From assembly GCA_020064725.1 (NCBI GenBank), contig JAGTWJ010000002.1:124001-188000 (forward strand): a stretch of DNA of 64,000 nucleotides, given 5' to 3'. Source of the stretch: Drechslerella dactyloides. Lineage: Eukaryota; Ascomycota; Orbiliomycetes; Orbiliales; Orbiliaceae. A program made the position numbers and the translations under genes. This document shows positions 12,084-24,100 of this stretch, one piece after another (the first letter of the stretch is position 1; every line of letters begins with the position of its first letter). A model generated the notes under the pieces. The model saw only the letters and a program-made list of their open reading frames with translations. It did no database searches and was not told the origin of the DNA.

Positions 12084-13432
12084 TCTGACTGACGCGTATA
12101 CTGCAGGCGGGATCGTAGAGTATTGGGAAAGCAAATTTCGGCAATGCGATGAGTGGTTTTCCCAGCAGATAGATAATATGTAATTGAAAAGCTTGAAGAA
12201 TGTGTAAGGCCCAGTGTCGAAGCTTTATGGCAGGATACAAGCTGGCTACCTCGGTAGCAGGGCTAAGAACACGGCTTTCTTCTAAAGGGCAAAACTGAGC
12301 AACATGACGAAAGGGAGTCTCTCTAGCTTTATAAAAAAAATCTCTCAAAGACGCAAAGCTAATGCAGCCACTCTGGGACAGCTAGAGAAGGAGGGCTAGA
12401 TTGTATAGATGGGGAGGAAAAAGGAATATCAATAACGGTGAAGGAGCTATCGCGGGAGAAAAAAAATATGCAGCACACGACCTGTTGAGGACATCAGACC
12501 AGTATTCCGTTGTATTGGCCTCCTACGGCTTACCCGAGCATAGAAACGAGGGAATGCATCAGGAAATGGTGTGTCGCAGACTGGACAAGGGGCCGCATAG
12601 TGCATAGGACCTGCTACCTCCCAGGGACCTCAAAGATCGTCGGAAGAACTCGTACAGACTTCCAGACGCTCTTCGAGAGGACCAAGGTGATGTCAAATCG
12701 GCCGGTTTGTCGCAATAGCAAGCTCGGTTGCATGCTTGTCACGCCAAACAAGCCCGCCAGACCGGTCGGTCGCGGACCCCATGACCTTGCTATTACATTC
12801 TGCGGGATCCCGAGCCCACATGAGACGGGGGAAAAACCTCGAAAAATTCTCTTCTCCTATCTCTCGATGCAGTGGAACTTTGCCCCGGCTCCGTGAGATC
12901 TGCCACGCCCGAAACCCGTGGGTCGTCGAAGCCGTCGGCTAAATTCTGGAAGAGCCAGGCGGCAAGGGCGAGCCAGATCGAAGACCTGGATGAGCGACAG
13001 GAGAGGCACTTTCGGGAACCCGAGTATCCGTCCAGCTCCCTTATTCGGCCCGTATGGACTGCAGGAAACCCCTTGCCGATACTACCCAGATGGATTAAAA
13101 ATACAGCATGAAATGCTTGTTCCGAATAATATTCGTTGGTGTGTGACCTGCAGCGCGAAAATTTTTCTGATTCGCTCTCGGGCTCAATCCCCAGCGAAGC
13201 TTCCCTTTCTCGGCTAGGATGGCCCGTCTCGAGCTCCAGATCGGTAGCTTTCGGAGCAATGGATATCAATCCTGCCTTGAAGAAGCTTTGCCTTTCACCA
13301 GTATAGCGCGCTGTGAAATCCCTCATTTTCCCGAATTTCTGGACGCTTGGCTACAAGAAAGTGTCCATGCGTAGCCGCATTCGTTCCAAAGCGGGCGTTC
13401 CCCAGCTTTTAATGAGGTGATTTTGTGGGGGT
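12084..13432. other. Gene-poor stretch
   Basis: The first part is the promoter of PFK-2/FBPase-2. A minus-strand frame of 177 codons begins at ATG 13326, but it has no recognisable domain, runs through two poly-G/C patches and lacks splice or promoter context. I do not call it a gene. Confidence 0.4.
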
Positions 13433-13728
13433 TTAGGCCTCACTCCAGTTGCACGGGGCCAACGTCATCCAAATCTGAAATTGGGAGGTTGCACATCTGA
13501 GGTGAGGCACAGGCCACAGATGCTGTGGGGAAACGGAACCAAGATAGAAGCAAGAACACGATATGATTGAGACCGCTGAATATGAGATTGTCGATCACTT
13601 ACAGCAGACATACTGTATATTGGTGTCGGGGTCTTGACTCCGGAGGCTTCTATTCTGGGAGTCGAAGTGTTCGAGCCAATCGTAACAATTGGCGAGCCTG
13701 CAGCAATTTTTGGAGGCTCCAAATCCAT
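13433..13728 (-). CDS. Possible small gene, 71 aa, function unknown
   Basis: Two exons, 13728-13603 and 13522-13433, give 71 residues. The first exon encodes a Pro/Thr/Ser-rich peptide starting MDLEPPKIAAGSPIVTIGS. A good donor (GTAAGT) and a CCACAG acceptor bound an 80-nt intron; the second exon ends at TAA. A perfect TATA box (TATATAAG) lies about 250 nt upstream, and the roughly 220 nt between its expected start site and this ATG contain no other ATG. That makes this the first start codon on the transcript. No domain is recognised. The second-exon reading is uncertain because two further AG acceptors follow closely. Confidence 0.35.
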
Positions 13729-13976
13729 GGTATTGTTCGATATCGTGTTCTGGTGAATTCGAAGATAAAATCTTGGTATAGCGGTATTCCGTCAGGGTGG
13801 TCCGCTGAATGACAGAGGCAGATGTATTCTGACGAATTGGTTGCTCCTGCAGCTGCACAGAATCTTCTGACAACAAGCCAATAGTTCGCGGATGGTCAGC
13901 AAGCTGGTAGCCTTTGTAGCACTCGGTAGCGAGAGAGTCGATGTGTGAAGCTGAAAGGTGGGAGGGTACGAGTACA

Positions 13977-13984
13977 CTTATATA
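13977..13984 (-). promoter_or_regulatory. TATA box for the small minus-strand gene
   Basis: TATATAAG on the minus strand, about 250 nt upstream of the ATG at 13728. The following sequence turns pyrimidine-rich about 30 nt downstream, as expected for a fungal transcription start. Confidence 0.45.
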
Positions 13985-16301
13985 CTGGCACGTAGATCTA
14001 GTTTCCCAAACCTTGGGATCAGGAATACGGAGTCTATGCTTTTCCTATGTTTGGAGCTTAAACCACCAAGAACTCCGCCTGTTGGTCAGCCAGGCAGCTA
14101 GAATGGATCGAGAAGCACCCCTCTCAGGTCGTCAGTACCGGTGTTGCACCCAAGTCAATGCACTCAGACGTCAAGGGCTTTGCCTCTAGCCTGAGCTTGA
14201 ACTGGAATTGGAACTGGAGTGCACGCGTGACCATCGGGTGTTCCTGCCGGCCGAAGAAAGAGTAGCCTCTTGCGAAAGTATGCCGAGTGAAGCAATGCGT
14301 CTCGGGACCCGCTCGAGCCCTGCCTAATGAGGGGAGCAAAACGGCGTGGTGAGCTGCAGTTTAAGACCACGGACCGGAAGCGGTGGTAGCGGTGGGAACT
14401 GGCCGATCAGCCACCAGCGGCCGGAACACCGTTCTCCAGCCCGGCCATTGGCGAGCATTTGCGCTCATTCATTGGCGCGAAACCGACCTCCCCACGCGAT
14501 CTTGCTGGGCTTATGTATCAGCCGTTAGGAAACATTCTATGCCCTCAGTGACACAAAGAGATCACTAACCTTAATTGCAAATCTCGCTGGCGGAACGCAT
14601 TGACACTGCCACAAGGGCTTCCATGAGGAAATTGCCCAACCTTGAACCCCCACGCTGTCTGCTTTACACCGACAAGTTTCATATCTGTGAGTTTCTCCGA
14701 ATAAGTAAGTTGCTTTTGCACATAAGAATTATTCGAATTGAGGTTTCTGGCACCCTTAGCCCAGGGACATCGATGTAGGGGAGGAGCCTGGGTCTGTAGC
14801 TGGTGCTTGTCGGACAGCACCTTGGTTCCAGTAAACCCTAGGCCAGGGTACACCATCCTCCCAGATTAATTTGCCTGGTAGAGTAAAAGCGTGGACTACT
14901 GAGCCTTTCCGATGAAAAGTCGCGACTCGCATTGTAGACGTCTATGCATCGCGCAGTCAGTGATTGCTTGATATTCTGGGGTGTCGGTATCCGCAAGTTG
15001 ACGTCGACTGCAGCTGGCTGACTTGGAAATGACAATTTCTCGCCTGGCAAAAATACTTCATCTGGACGTCCAACACCCCAACGCATCTAGATATATTACT
15101 GCATGCACATGATGTGATGCCATAGCTATTGTAGTGGATCCCAGACAGCGTTCGCGACTAGAGGAATTGTGTTTTACGGAGTGATTATAAGCTAGAAATC
15201 CCCTTTATCATTTGAATCGTCACATCACCACGAACAAGTCGACCTGGATGAGGTACGGCGAAAGGGTCAAACGTAATTTTCGCAAGCAGTTGATTGATCT
15301 TAGTTATTTTCATGATTGTTACGCCGCCAGTGCTAGTGCTCCAAAACTTCATGTTCAGCCAAACATTACAATAGTATCTTCCATCATTCATAGTAATCCA
15401 TAAAATTACAATCTTTATAGTTTTGTAATAATGACCCCTGGGCCTTTAAAGGTGTAAATCTGGTAACAGGGCGATGTTAGCATTCTGCCTTTGGAACGAC
15501 AAACACATGGTGGTCAAACTGGCTGGTTGCCAAGACGGACCTTATCAAGGAAGGTATCATTCTATGATAGCTCCATATTGATAGCTCCATATGGTGGGGC
15601 GCGGAGCCAATCGACAGCTCAACGAGGGCATACGCCTACTTTGCCTTTGTGTATAAAGCTTAACGACATATTCGTGCTAATTACTTAAGTAATCAAATAT
15701 TTGGCTAAGTAGCTTCGGCCTGCCATTTAATCTATATACTTACTTATTTGCTTTAAAAAATAGCATTCTGCTGAGGCGGTATCAGCTTGCAAGTATGTAC
15801 GACTAAGTAGCTATTTGGCTTAGAGAACACTGACCTCCACAAGTGATTAGTTTCCGCAAAGGTTAGTACTATAGTATCTGGGATAATTCTTGACGCAAAT
15901 CTACCCAACCTTGTTAGTTCTACGATGCTATACCCTGTAGGCCAGTCATGTTTGTAAAAATAGCTGTATGCATTGTTTGCCTTGCTAGTTGCCAAGTCGT
16001 TCCCGTATACGAGGCTGAGAACCTTCAACCTGTACTTCTAGATTCTGCCATGCCAGACATGTCGCGATGTCACAGTATTCACTCGAATGGCGACTTGCGT
16101 TCCATATTTCAACTCTGCAGTACGCCGAGGTCCCTTTCTGTTACGGCTACATGATGCACCGTATACAGAAGTATTGATATATAGTGCGAGTGTCGATTAT
16201 CTACTGAACCCGGATGACAGACCTACTTGTACCGCCACTCAAGGAATCAATATTCTAGCTCTTGAAGACAGCTTCGGGGCGCTGGCCATCCACGTAGGAA
16301 A
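13985..16301. other. Gene-poor, partly AT-rich stretch before the NLR gene
   Basis: No supported gene. From about 15,100 to 16,000 the composition becomes AT-rich, and a short direct repeat (GATAGCTCCATAT twice) lies near 15,567-15,592. The right end should contain the promoter of the NLR-like gene. The mix of many short frames on both strands fits non-coding or decayed sequence. Confidence 0.45.
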
Positions 16302-19300
16302 ATGGAGGGAATTGGACTGGCAGCATCAATCGTGGGCCTGCTAGCTGCAGGCGGGAAGATGATTCCATGGCTGTTCAACCTCAAGAACGGTCTTACGGAT
16401 GCCCCGGATTCCATCAGGACCGTTTGGACTGAGTTGACGGAAACTTCTCTTATTCTAAAAGAAATACAGCTCTACATCCTCCAAGTTCACCCGACAACAT
16501 CAAATAGACGGTCGCTGATTCTGATCGATCACATCTCGGTCACATTAACGGGATGCATCGTTACCTACTCAGATCTCGAGCGCCAGATTGACTTTACGAG
16601 AGCCTCAGAGAATATTGACCACATGTCAATATTCGAGCGCGGGAAATGGCTGCTAAAAGAGAAGGAAATACTCGATATTATCCGCCGGCTTCAGAATCAT
16701 AAAAGTTCGCTAGCACTCATGCTGAATATCATGCAATGGCATGTTTTTCCTATTCAACATGGCGAATGCCTGAGCTATAAGTTCCAGATTTGCTAACTCT
16801 TTGACGGGATGTATCAATTATACAACAGTCATTCCATGCAGAAGGCACAAGAGACATTGCAGAATCTGTGCAGGGCTGTGGAGAGAAATCTCACAGAAGA
16901 CAATCCACTCCGTACACAGCTTGGCAGTCATGCACCCGTTATTGCGGATAGCGTGTCTTATTTAGCCAGAGAATCTATACTTGAGCACGATGCAGCTTCT
17001 AGCTTTCTGCCAGATGCAGATGGCATCTCTGCTGTAACTTCGCGCCAAAAATTGGGTTTCAATCAACCAATATACGAATCTCAATCGGTTACCATTGGTG
17101 GGCAAATCGGTCCGAAATTGAAAAGATTGTCCCTTAACTCTGTAGTTCCCTGGCGACGCATACGATCGAGTAAGACTCCCCGCGTCTTTGAGGAACAGCT
17201 GAAGTCCTCGTGGGTATACAAGAGATCCGGGATTTCTTGGTCGAACCCTTCTCTCCAGAGTTGTAACGACTCTGAACGTGGAATGGCTCTTTCTACAATT
17301 TCTAGGCTGAGTGTCAGCCAAGTATCGAATATCTCAGTATACGCTTTACCGATCCACGAATCCGAGGTATACAATGCCGACTGGTACAATGCGGCACCAG
17401 ATCAACTTGGTACTCGGCAATCATACAATGTCTCTACGACTATCCCTCATTCCCTGATAAGCGAATGCATACAGCAAGAATGGACCTTTGGCACGGCACC
17501 ATCGGGTGATACGACGGATTCAGAACCTATCTTTTCATTTTTCCCAAAATATCTGCCGAGAAACCCTTGCTTCTATGGGAGAGAAGACGCCTTTCAAATC
17601 TTATCAGAAGCGGTTTCCAAAAGAGACACGACTACCGGGGCATCCGTTCGTCCTCCATTCATTCTATGGGGACCTCCTGGGCGTGGAAAAACAGAAACCG
17701 CTTTAGAGTTCTTCTATCGGTTTGAATATCCATCGACTCTTGATAGCAGTGCTACACTCCGCCCAGACTACCGTATATGGATCCACGCCGACACAGAAGA
17801 AAACTTAGTCCGTGGTTTCGCAGAGTTTTTCCGAAATCTCTGGGTTTCTCAGGAGGGCCAAGATGGCCCATCGGTCAAGAGTGCACAGGCTGATAGCGAA
17901 TTGGCACAAGCTTACAGCCTTTGTCTATGGCTGGAACAAACAGGTAATGGTGTCCGCTGCCAATTTATAATTTAGACGGCAACAGAGTCTGGACTCCTAC
18001 CAAACTCGTCCGTTATATGTTTCTGCCTTTTCACTCTCAGGCTTTGCTGACATGGCTAATAAAACACAGACGCGAAATGGTTGCTAGTTCTTGACAATGT
18101 CGTTGAAGTGGATAAAATCTCCAAGCTCTGCCCACGCAGGGCACTTAATGGGAATGTTATCATTATTACCCGCGAAAGCAGTGTCCACAGATACCGCAAC
18201 ATCACTGATCAGTCAGCTGGACCGGTCCTCGAGTATGAGCTTCCATCTTTGAACGAAGCAGACGCTATCGCTTTGATACAGGCGAGTTTTCCATATATTA
18301 CCTTCGATGACAAGGTCAATAATGCCTGTTCTGAGCTTATTGAGCGAGTTGGAAGGCTCCCAGTTGGCATACAAGCTATCATGAACCTCATCAAAGAACA
18401 GGGAGGTGGCCTACAAGGCCAAGAAAAGCTTAGCAGCACAGCGGCCGTCTTGAAAAATTGCAAGATCCGACATGGATACCGGCTGGAAAGCTACAGCGAC
18501 ACGGATCCTAATGATCTTCTTCACAAGATTTGGGCTCATGAATTGGAACGACTAAAGCTTCGTGAAGATGCATATCGTGATGATAAAGTTGAAGCTTCAA
18601 CCGCAGGTGCTAGCAATATCCTGGATATCGTGGCATTTCTTGATCCCGAAACTATTACAGAAGCCCACATACAGTCGATACTCAGCTACCAAGTCATGTT
18701 AATACAGAGGCATAAAATGGTGCCGTCCAGGGAAGCTAACTTCTTAGAGGCTGCAGGCTTGGCCAGTCTACGTCCATTACTGGTCAATCCCCCCGATCTC
18801 AAAGCAAGATATCAAATCGATAAGTTAGCCCGATATAGCCGTATTATCGAAATGCCCGTGGCGAAGAGACGTGGCATCATGGATATGATCTCCGGGTGGT
18901 TCCTCCAATTTCGATCCGAGGAGCCGGGTACGATGGACCAAACACAAGACAGCACCGTTCCAAAGGCTGTTACGAGTGCGGTTCGGAGAACTCATAGTAC
19001 ATTATCTCCCAATGAGTATATTCGACATTTGGATTTTTTACGCCAGATCGCGATAGAATTTCTCATCGACGTTGACCCCAACGGTGAAAGCTTTGGTTTG
19101 CCCATACTATTTCTAACCGCACTGAGGAATGGCTGCAGGTAAGTTCTCCCGCCCAGCAAGTTAACTACGAGGTAGTTGACCAGGTCTGGAGTCCAAGACA
19201 ACTGTCTTGGTCGAGATATCGATTGCAATGGGACATGATAGCTAACACCCACCAAAAATTATCACAATACATATGGTTGATAAATTTAGAGTGTTCTCAA

Positions 19301-20589
19301 ATCAGATACAATATGAGACTATCGATCCGGTAAAAACCTGGATTATTGCACGCAAGTTCCTAGAAACATTAGCGTTGGTCACGGACCACCCCAACTGCGA
19401 CCAGATGGTTCTTTCCGGTGACAGAAAAGATCCCGGTGAGGTTAACCTCGAAATTGTTGAATGTCTCTTCATGCAAGCAAGAGAGGCGATGATGTCTGGA
19501 TCTCTCCAGGCAGCCCTCGAATTGCTCGAGAGATGTAAAGTATATTATGAGAGATACTTTTACCTAGAACCAGATCGAATAGGGACTGATCAATCTGGTA
19601 CGCAAAAAAGCGGCATTTCAGGCCTCGATCTGACGCAGATGTTCTCCAGGCTCAAGTCAGACAACCTTGAGACTAGGTCTCTTCAAGACATCCAATACGC
19701 ATTACGCGGATATTCAAAATGCGACATCCAAATTATCACTGCTCTCACCCGACTGGGGAAAATCGACGTCCCTGAGACCGCATCACGTCTCTCGATGTAC
19801 GTTGCTCGGGAATTAGGAGAAAGGGTGGGCGGTGTGCGTAAAAGTATCGGGAATAATCCTCGAGCACTGGATGTATTACTGCATCCCATGTCTGAGCTGT
19901 AAGTACATTACTATTCTTACCAAGCTACACGGGCTTTGGACATTAGCGCACGTACACTTGCTCTAGTCAAGCACTCACATACTTAATATATTAGGCCCCA
20001 CGCACAGTACTCCCTTGGAAATATTTGTCTGAAGGAAGAGAAGTACGATGAGGCGCTCTGCCTGCATAAAAACTCACTTTCTCTCTTTTCTCGCATGTAT
20101 GGCGAAGAACACTATCTGACCGCTGCGGCATCTGCCCAGCTGGGGATGAGCTGCATTCGCCAAGATAGATACTCCGAGGGAATGTAAGGTCACCTCTTGC
20201 TAAAATTTCGAGATATATAGTCAATATATGGAAATGTTTGTTGTACTCAGGATGATGCTAACTCCTCTATTGCGTCCCACAGTTACTATCTGGAGAGGGC
20301 AGCATCAATTTTCGCCTCAAAGAAGCCAGATATCTGGGGTTTGAAACATAGAACTCGTATCGCGGTTCTGCTTGAACAAGCTTATACCCAGGTACTGGAG
20401 ATAAAAAACGCAGACGTGCAACGAGCGGAACAGCGCTCTCCGGCTGCAGTGGTGGATGGTGGGCTGCCGCCCATGGTGCAGTGCATGCGTATGGAAAAGA
20501 CGGCCACAGGGGAGGTTTATATAGCATATGGTATGTTGCTTGAATTCTGGCAACTCGGCTGGCCATCTTGGGATGCTACAATAAACTAG
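16302..20589 (+). CDS. NLR-like STAND protein: PigL_N-type helical domain, NB-ARC, TPR repeats
   Basis: Six exons (16302-16738, 16829-17943, 18070-19138, 19290-19898, 19995-20183, 20283-20589) give 1241 residues. The N-terminus (MEGIGLAASIVGLLAAGGKM) and the HKSSLALMLNIMQC segment match the helical domain found at the front of many fungal STAND proteins (PigL_N-type). An NB-ARC ATPase follows: FYGREDAF at about 393, the P-loop GPPGRGKT at about 426, and a Walker-B-like WLLVLDN at about 521. The C-terminal third is helical and ends in TPR repeats (HAQYSLGNICLKEEKYDEAL). Family knowledge: such proteins are candidates for self/non-self recognition or immunity, and the repeats sense the trigger. 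Intron 1 appears to be GC-AG. The last exon may instead splice at GTATGT 20531 into a short alternative tail. Confidence 0.8.
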
Positions 20590-21165
20590 CTAGATGCTTG
20601 ATTCAGTTCGTTCGAGGCGGCTAGTCTCGCAAACTAGGCTCCAGAGCCGCGGGTGGAGCATCATTGTATTAGACACACATATATATGCTGGCTTACTGGG
20701 CGAATACGCCTAGAATTTATAATCAAACCTATTAATTAAAGTGATATACGGAATCCGCAATGAACACCGGTTCCGAGGGTCTGCACACCCCCATCCCCGG
20801 TTCCACTGTCTTCCATTCTCTATCCTAAAATAACGGTAACAAAGGAACAAACCAGAAATCAAACGAAAACAAACAGTCGTGAAACCCATCCGTGTCAGTG
20901 AGTAAGAAAAAAAGAAACAGGAATAATATCTATCCCGCCATTCCTAAAATGCGATGAACAGGAGAAAACCCAAAGTGTAACAGAGAAGCGAGTCGAAGAA
21001 TGGTAGTGAGTAGTAGTAGTCGTAGAAGGGGTGATGTGGATAGGACTGAAGTAAACGAAACAGGAAGCTTAGAGCCATAAACACGACCAATTTTATAATT
21101 ACCCCTAGGCCAATGCTAGAACATGCGGAAGCAAAGCGGAGATTCATGAAGGAGAGGAGAATACT
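20590..21165. other. Convergent 3' flanks of the NLR-like and Tom1 genes
   Basis: Spacer between two genes that end towards each other. It is A-rich on the + strand; no gene is supported. It should hold both 3' UTRs. Confidence 0.5.
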
Positions 21166-24100
21166 TTAGGCGAAACCAAAGTATTCCGCACCGGCGGTAA
21201 TGGCCGTCAGCAAGTTCTTGCGAAGTTGCTCATAGGACTCGTACTCCGGAAGGTCGATTTCTAGAGAACACAAAATCAGCTTTATGCACCACTAGAACAA
21301 AAACAAACGGCAAGTCTACTTACGATTGAAGCAAGTATGGCTGCTTGGAAGACGGTCCTTGTTGCCGTAATCTCGGTGGATGTTGAACTTCGAATAGCCG
21401 TTCATGCCCTCGAGTTCTTTGAAGCCATTGAGAGGAACCTTGGAGGTACCCGTCACGAATTGGAGAAGCTTGGCTCGCTCTTCCTTGTCGAAGGAGCGGA
21501 CTGCACGCCAGAACCACTGCACTTGCGGTGAGGAAGCAGAATAGTTGTGGTACCTGCATCAAACATATGTTAGCGATGACCGCAAGAAGACCGACAGGTT
21601 AGACGACATACTCAGTGTTGTTCCTCCAGTCGTCAACATCAATATCCGGAAGGCCTGAAATCAGCAATTCGAGTTCTTGTTCGTTGAAGATAGCCACCAG
21701 TTCAGCCGGCACGATATCGTGGAAGCCTTGCAAGAAATGGTCCATTTGCTCCTTCACACTATCCAGCAAACGGAAATCCGTCACAAGTCTGACGTATTCG
21801 TGTTTATTCTCTTCTGTAACTGGAACGTTTCGCCCATCAGGAATCAAATCAACAACCTTCTCAGCTCCAAACTCATCCGTCTCAACACTGAAATTGAGCA
21901 GCAGAATGTCGGTAATGTCATTCTCAAGCATCCACTGCAGCGACTTGGAGTACTCCAGATCCAAGTTCTCCATATCTTTCAGAGACACGTTCTGGCCAAG
22001 AATGCGCTTGTACATGGCGCGACTGAAATGGCAGTCGAGAACTCGGCCTTCGTAGAGAGCTTTGGCGATGATGCGGCCAATGAATTTGAAGAAGCTCAGA
22101 TGCTCCTGGTTGACACCGCTGGTCCTATTCGGGTGGAAAGTCGTGCGATCTGAAGCCACAGGCAAGAACAAGACGTAATCCGGATTGAACATTTGTCTCG
22201 CGAGAACTTGGAACCATTCTCTCGTAACGCCGCCAGCATCAACGCCTTCCTCCCCTTGGAATCGAATGTTGAGTTTAGAGTACTTGATCTCATCTCCACG
22301 CTTGTAATGTAAGGATCTGTACGAATCCATGAAGACTTGATCTCTGCGAACGTGGAGCTGAAGCGGCCCGTATGCAATGTTGGAATCGCGACCCGCAACT
22401 CTTGTATGAAGTCGTCGGTTGAAGTAGTTGCGTTTGTTATCAAAGTCCAGGACCTTGGGATTGTGGACCAACAACGAGAAGGATCCGCTCATGAGCTTGG
22501 GGTTATTGCGGACCATCTGGTTGAGAATCTTGCGGTGTGCCTCGGTAAAGGTGAAGAAGAGAGCTTGCATGTTGTTTTGGGTCGTAGCTGAAAGTGGCGT
22601 CTTCTCGCGCTGGGATTGCGAGCCGACGATAGTTCCGCGTCGGGCACTAACTCCGCTGTTCTTGCACACCACCATCAGGGACTCGATGAGAGGCAAGAGA
22701 ATCGTGGCAACATGAAGCATATCCTCGCGGTCGTGGATGACAGTCAAGCAGTCGCTCAAGCATGACCAAAGTGGGCCAAATGATAAGTTCTCGTAGAGTC
22801 GTCCCAGGACTTCTGCATCGCTGGGACGAGCGTCTTCAGCTTTGGATTCGGAAGATTCGCCGGCATTGTTCTCGCCTTGTCGCTCTTCCTTCTTCTTCTT
22901 GGTCGTATCAAAGAGGTAGTCCAGGGCGGTCAGCGTCCGCAACAACTTGGCCTGGTCGGAGCTTCCTTGCGAAAAGTTGGCAAGCCCTTCGATTTCAGCA
23001 CCATTCTCGGCTTTCTTCAGATGCTGGGCCAACTCAGTAAGCGAGTCCAGGATCGTGCCGCCGAGAACTTGAGCCTGTCTGATCAACTCAGCACCAAAGA
23101 CGTCTTTGGCACCAGGAATGGCAGAAAGGTTGATCATGGTACCCAATGTATCTCGGAAGGTCTTGCTAGTGCATTCTCGGTTGGTGATGATTCCGACGAC
23201 TAGGCAAAGGTTGTGGTCCGGAATGACCGGAGCGTGCAAGGCTCCCCTCTTCTTCGTTTGCGTCTTGGCCGGTTCCTTGTCATCTTTGGTTTTCTCGTCG
23301 GGCTTCTCAGTCGAAGACGGGGCAGCTGCCGGCTGCTCTGAGCTTGCTTCAGCGGTAGGCAGCGCGGATGGCGCTTGCTCGGTTTGCTCGGTTTGCTCAA
23401 CTTGCTCTGCTGTGCTTGTTGTGGTCGCCTGCGCAGGTTGAGCCTCCGATGTCGTTGTCGTAGTGGTCTCGTCCTGTGGAGCCGCGGCCGCGGCCGCACT
23501 AGAGCTGCCCTCGCCGCTAGCCTGTTGCTGTTCCTCAGCCAGCTTCTTCTCTTCAGCAGCTTTCTTTTCCTTTTCCTCTTGCTGCTTCTTTTTCTCCTTC
23601 TTCAACAACAGCAACAAGGGTCGTGTAATCTCGCTAAGCAAACCTGCAAGCTGCTCCATGCAACCCGAGCTCTCCGTGATCAATGGTCGCTCCAGCAAGC
23701 CAAGCATCAAATTGATCGGGTACCGATTGGCCTTGCTCAGCTGGTTCTCCTTCCCCTTGCCTTTACGGCTGGCCGACCTCTTAAGCCCGGTCTGGATGTC
23801 ATGCTCGTTGAGGAAGAACCCGCTGATATGTTCGTTATAGTTAACCAAGAACCCAATCGCAGAAAGACACTGCTGCGCAACCATCAACGGCGACATCTCG
23901 CTATTCGTCTGCGGCAGCGGGATCGTCGGCGTCTTCTTAAGTGCCGACTGAGGCGTCTTTGTCGACGATGCCATCGACGACTGCTTCGCCCGCAGCGACA
24001 GTTGAGCGAAACTTCTTTCAACCGCATTCATATCCGTACTGCCGTCCTGCAAGATGGACAAGAGCAACCCGAGAACCTCATTGCGAGTCGCCTTGTTGTC

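Noticed and set aside
12793..13326. 177-codon open frame on the minus strand starting at an ATG
   Set aside because: No recognisable motif, unusual residue mix, no promoter or splice context, and it spans composition changes. It looks like a chance frame.
19139..19289. Protein-like frame inside the third NLR intron (WSPRQLSWSRYRLQW and so on)
   Set aside because: It would need a different phase from the exon before it and could not rejoin the next exon. A branch point GCTAAC and acceptor TTTAG in the right phase support a 151-nt intron.
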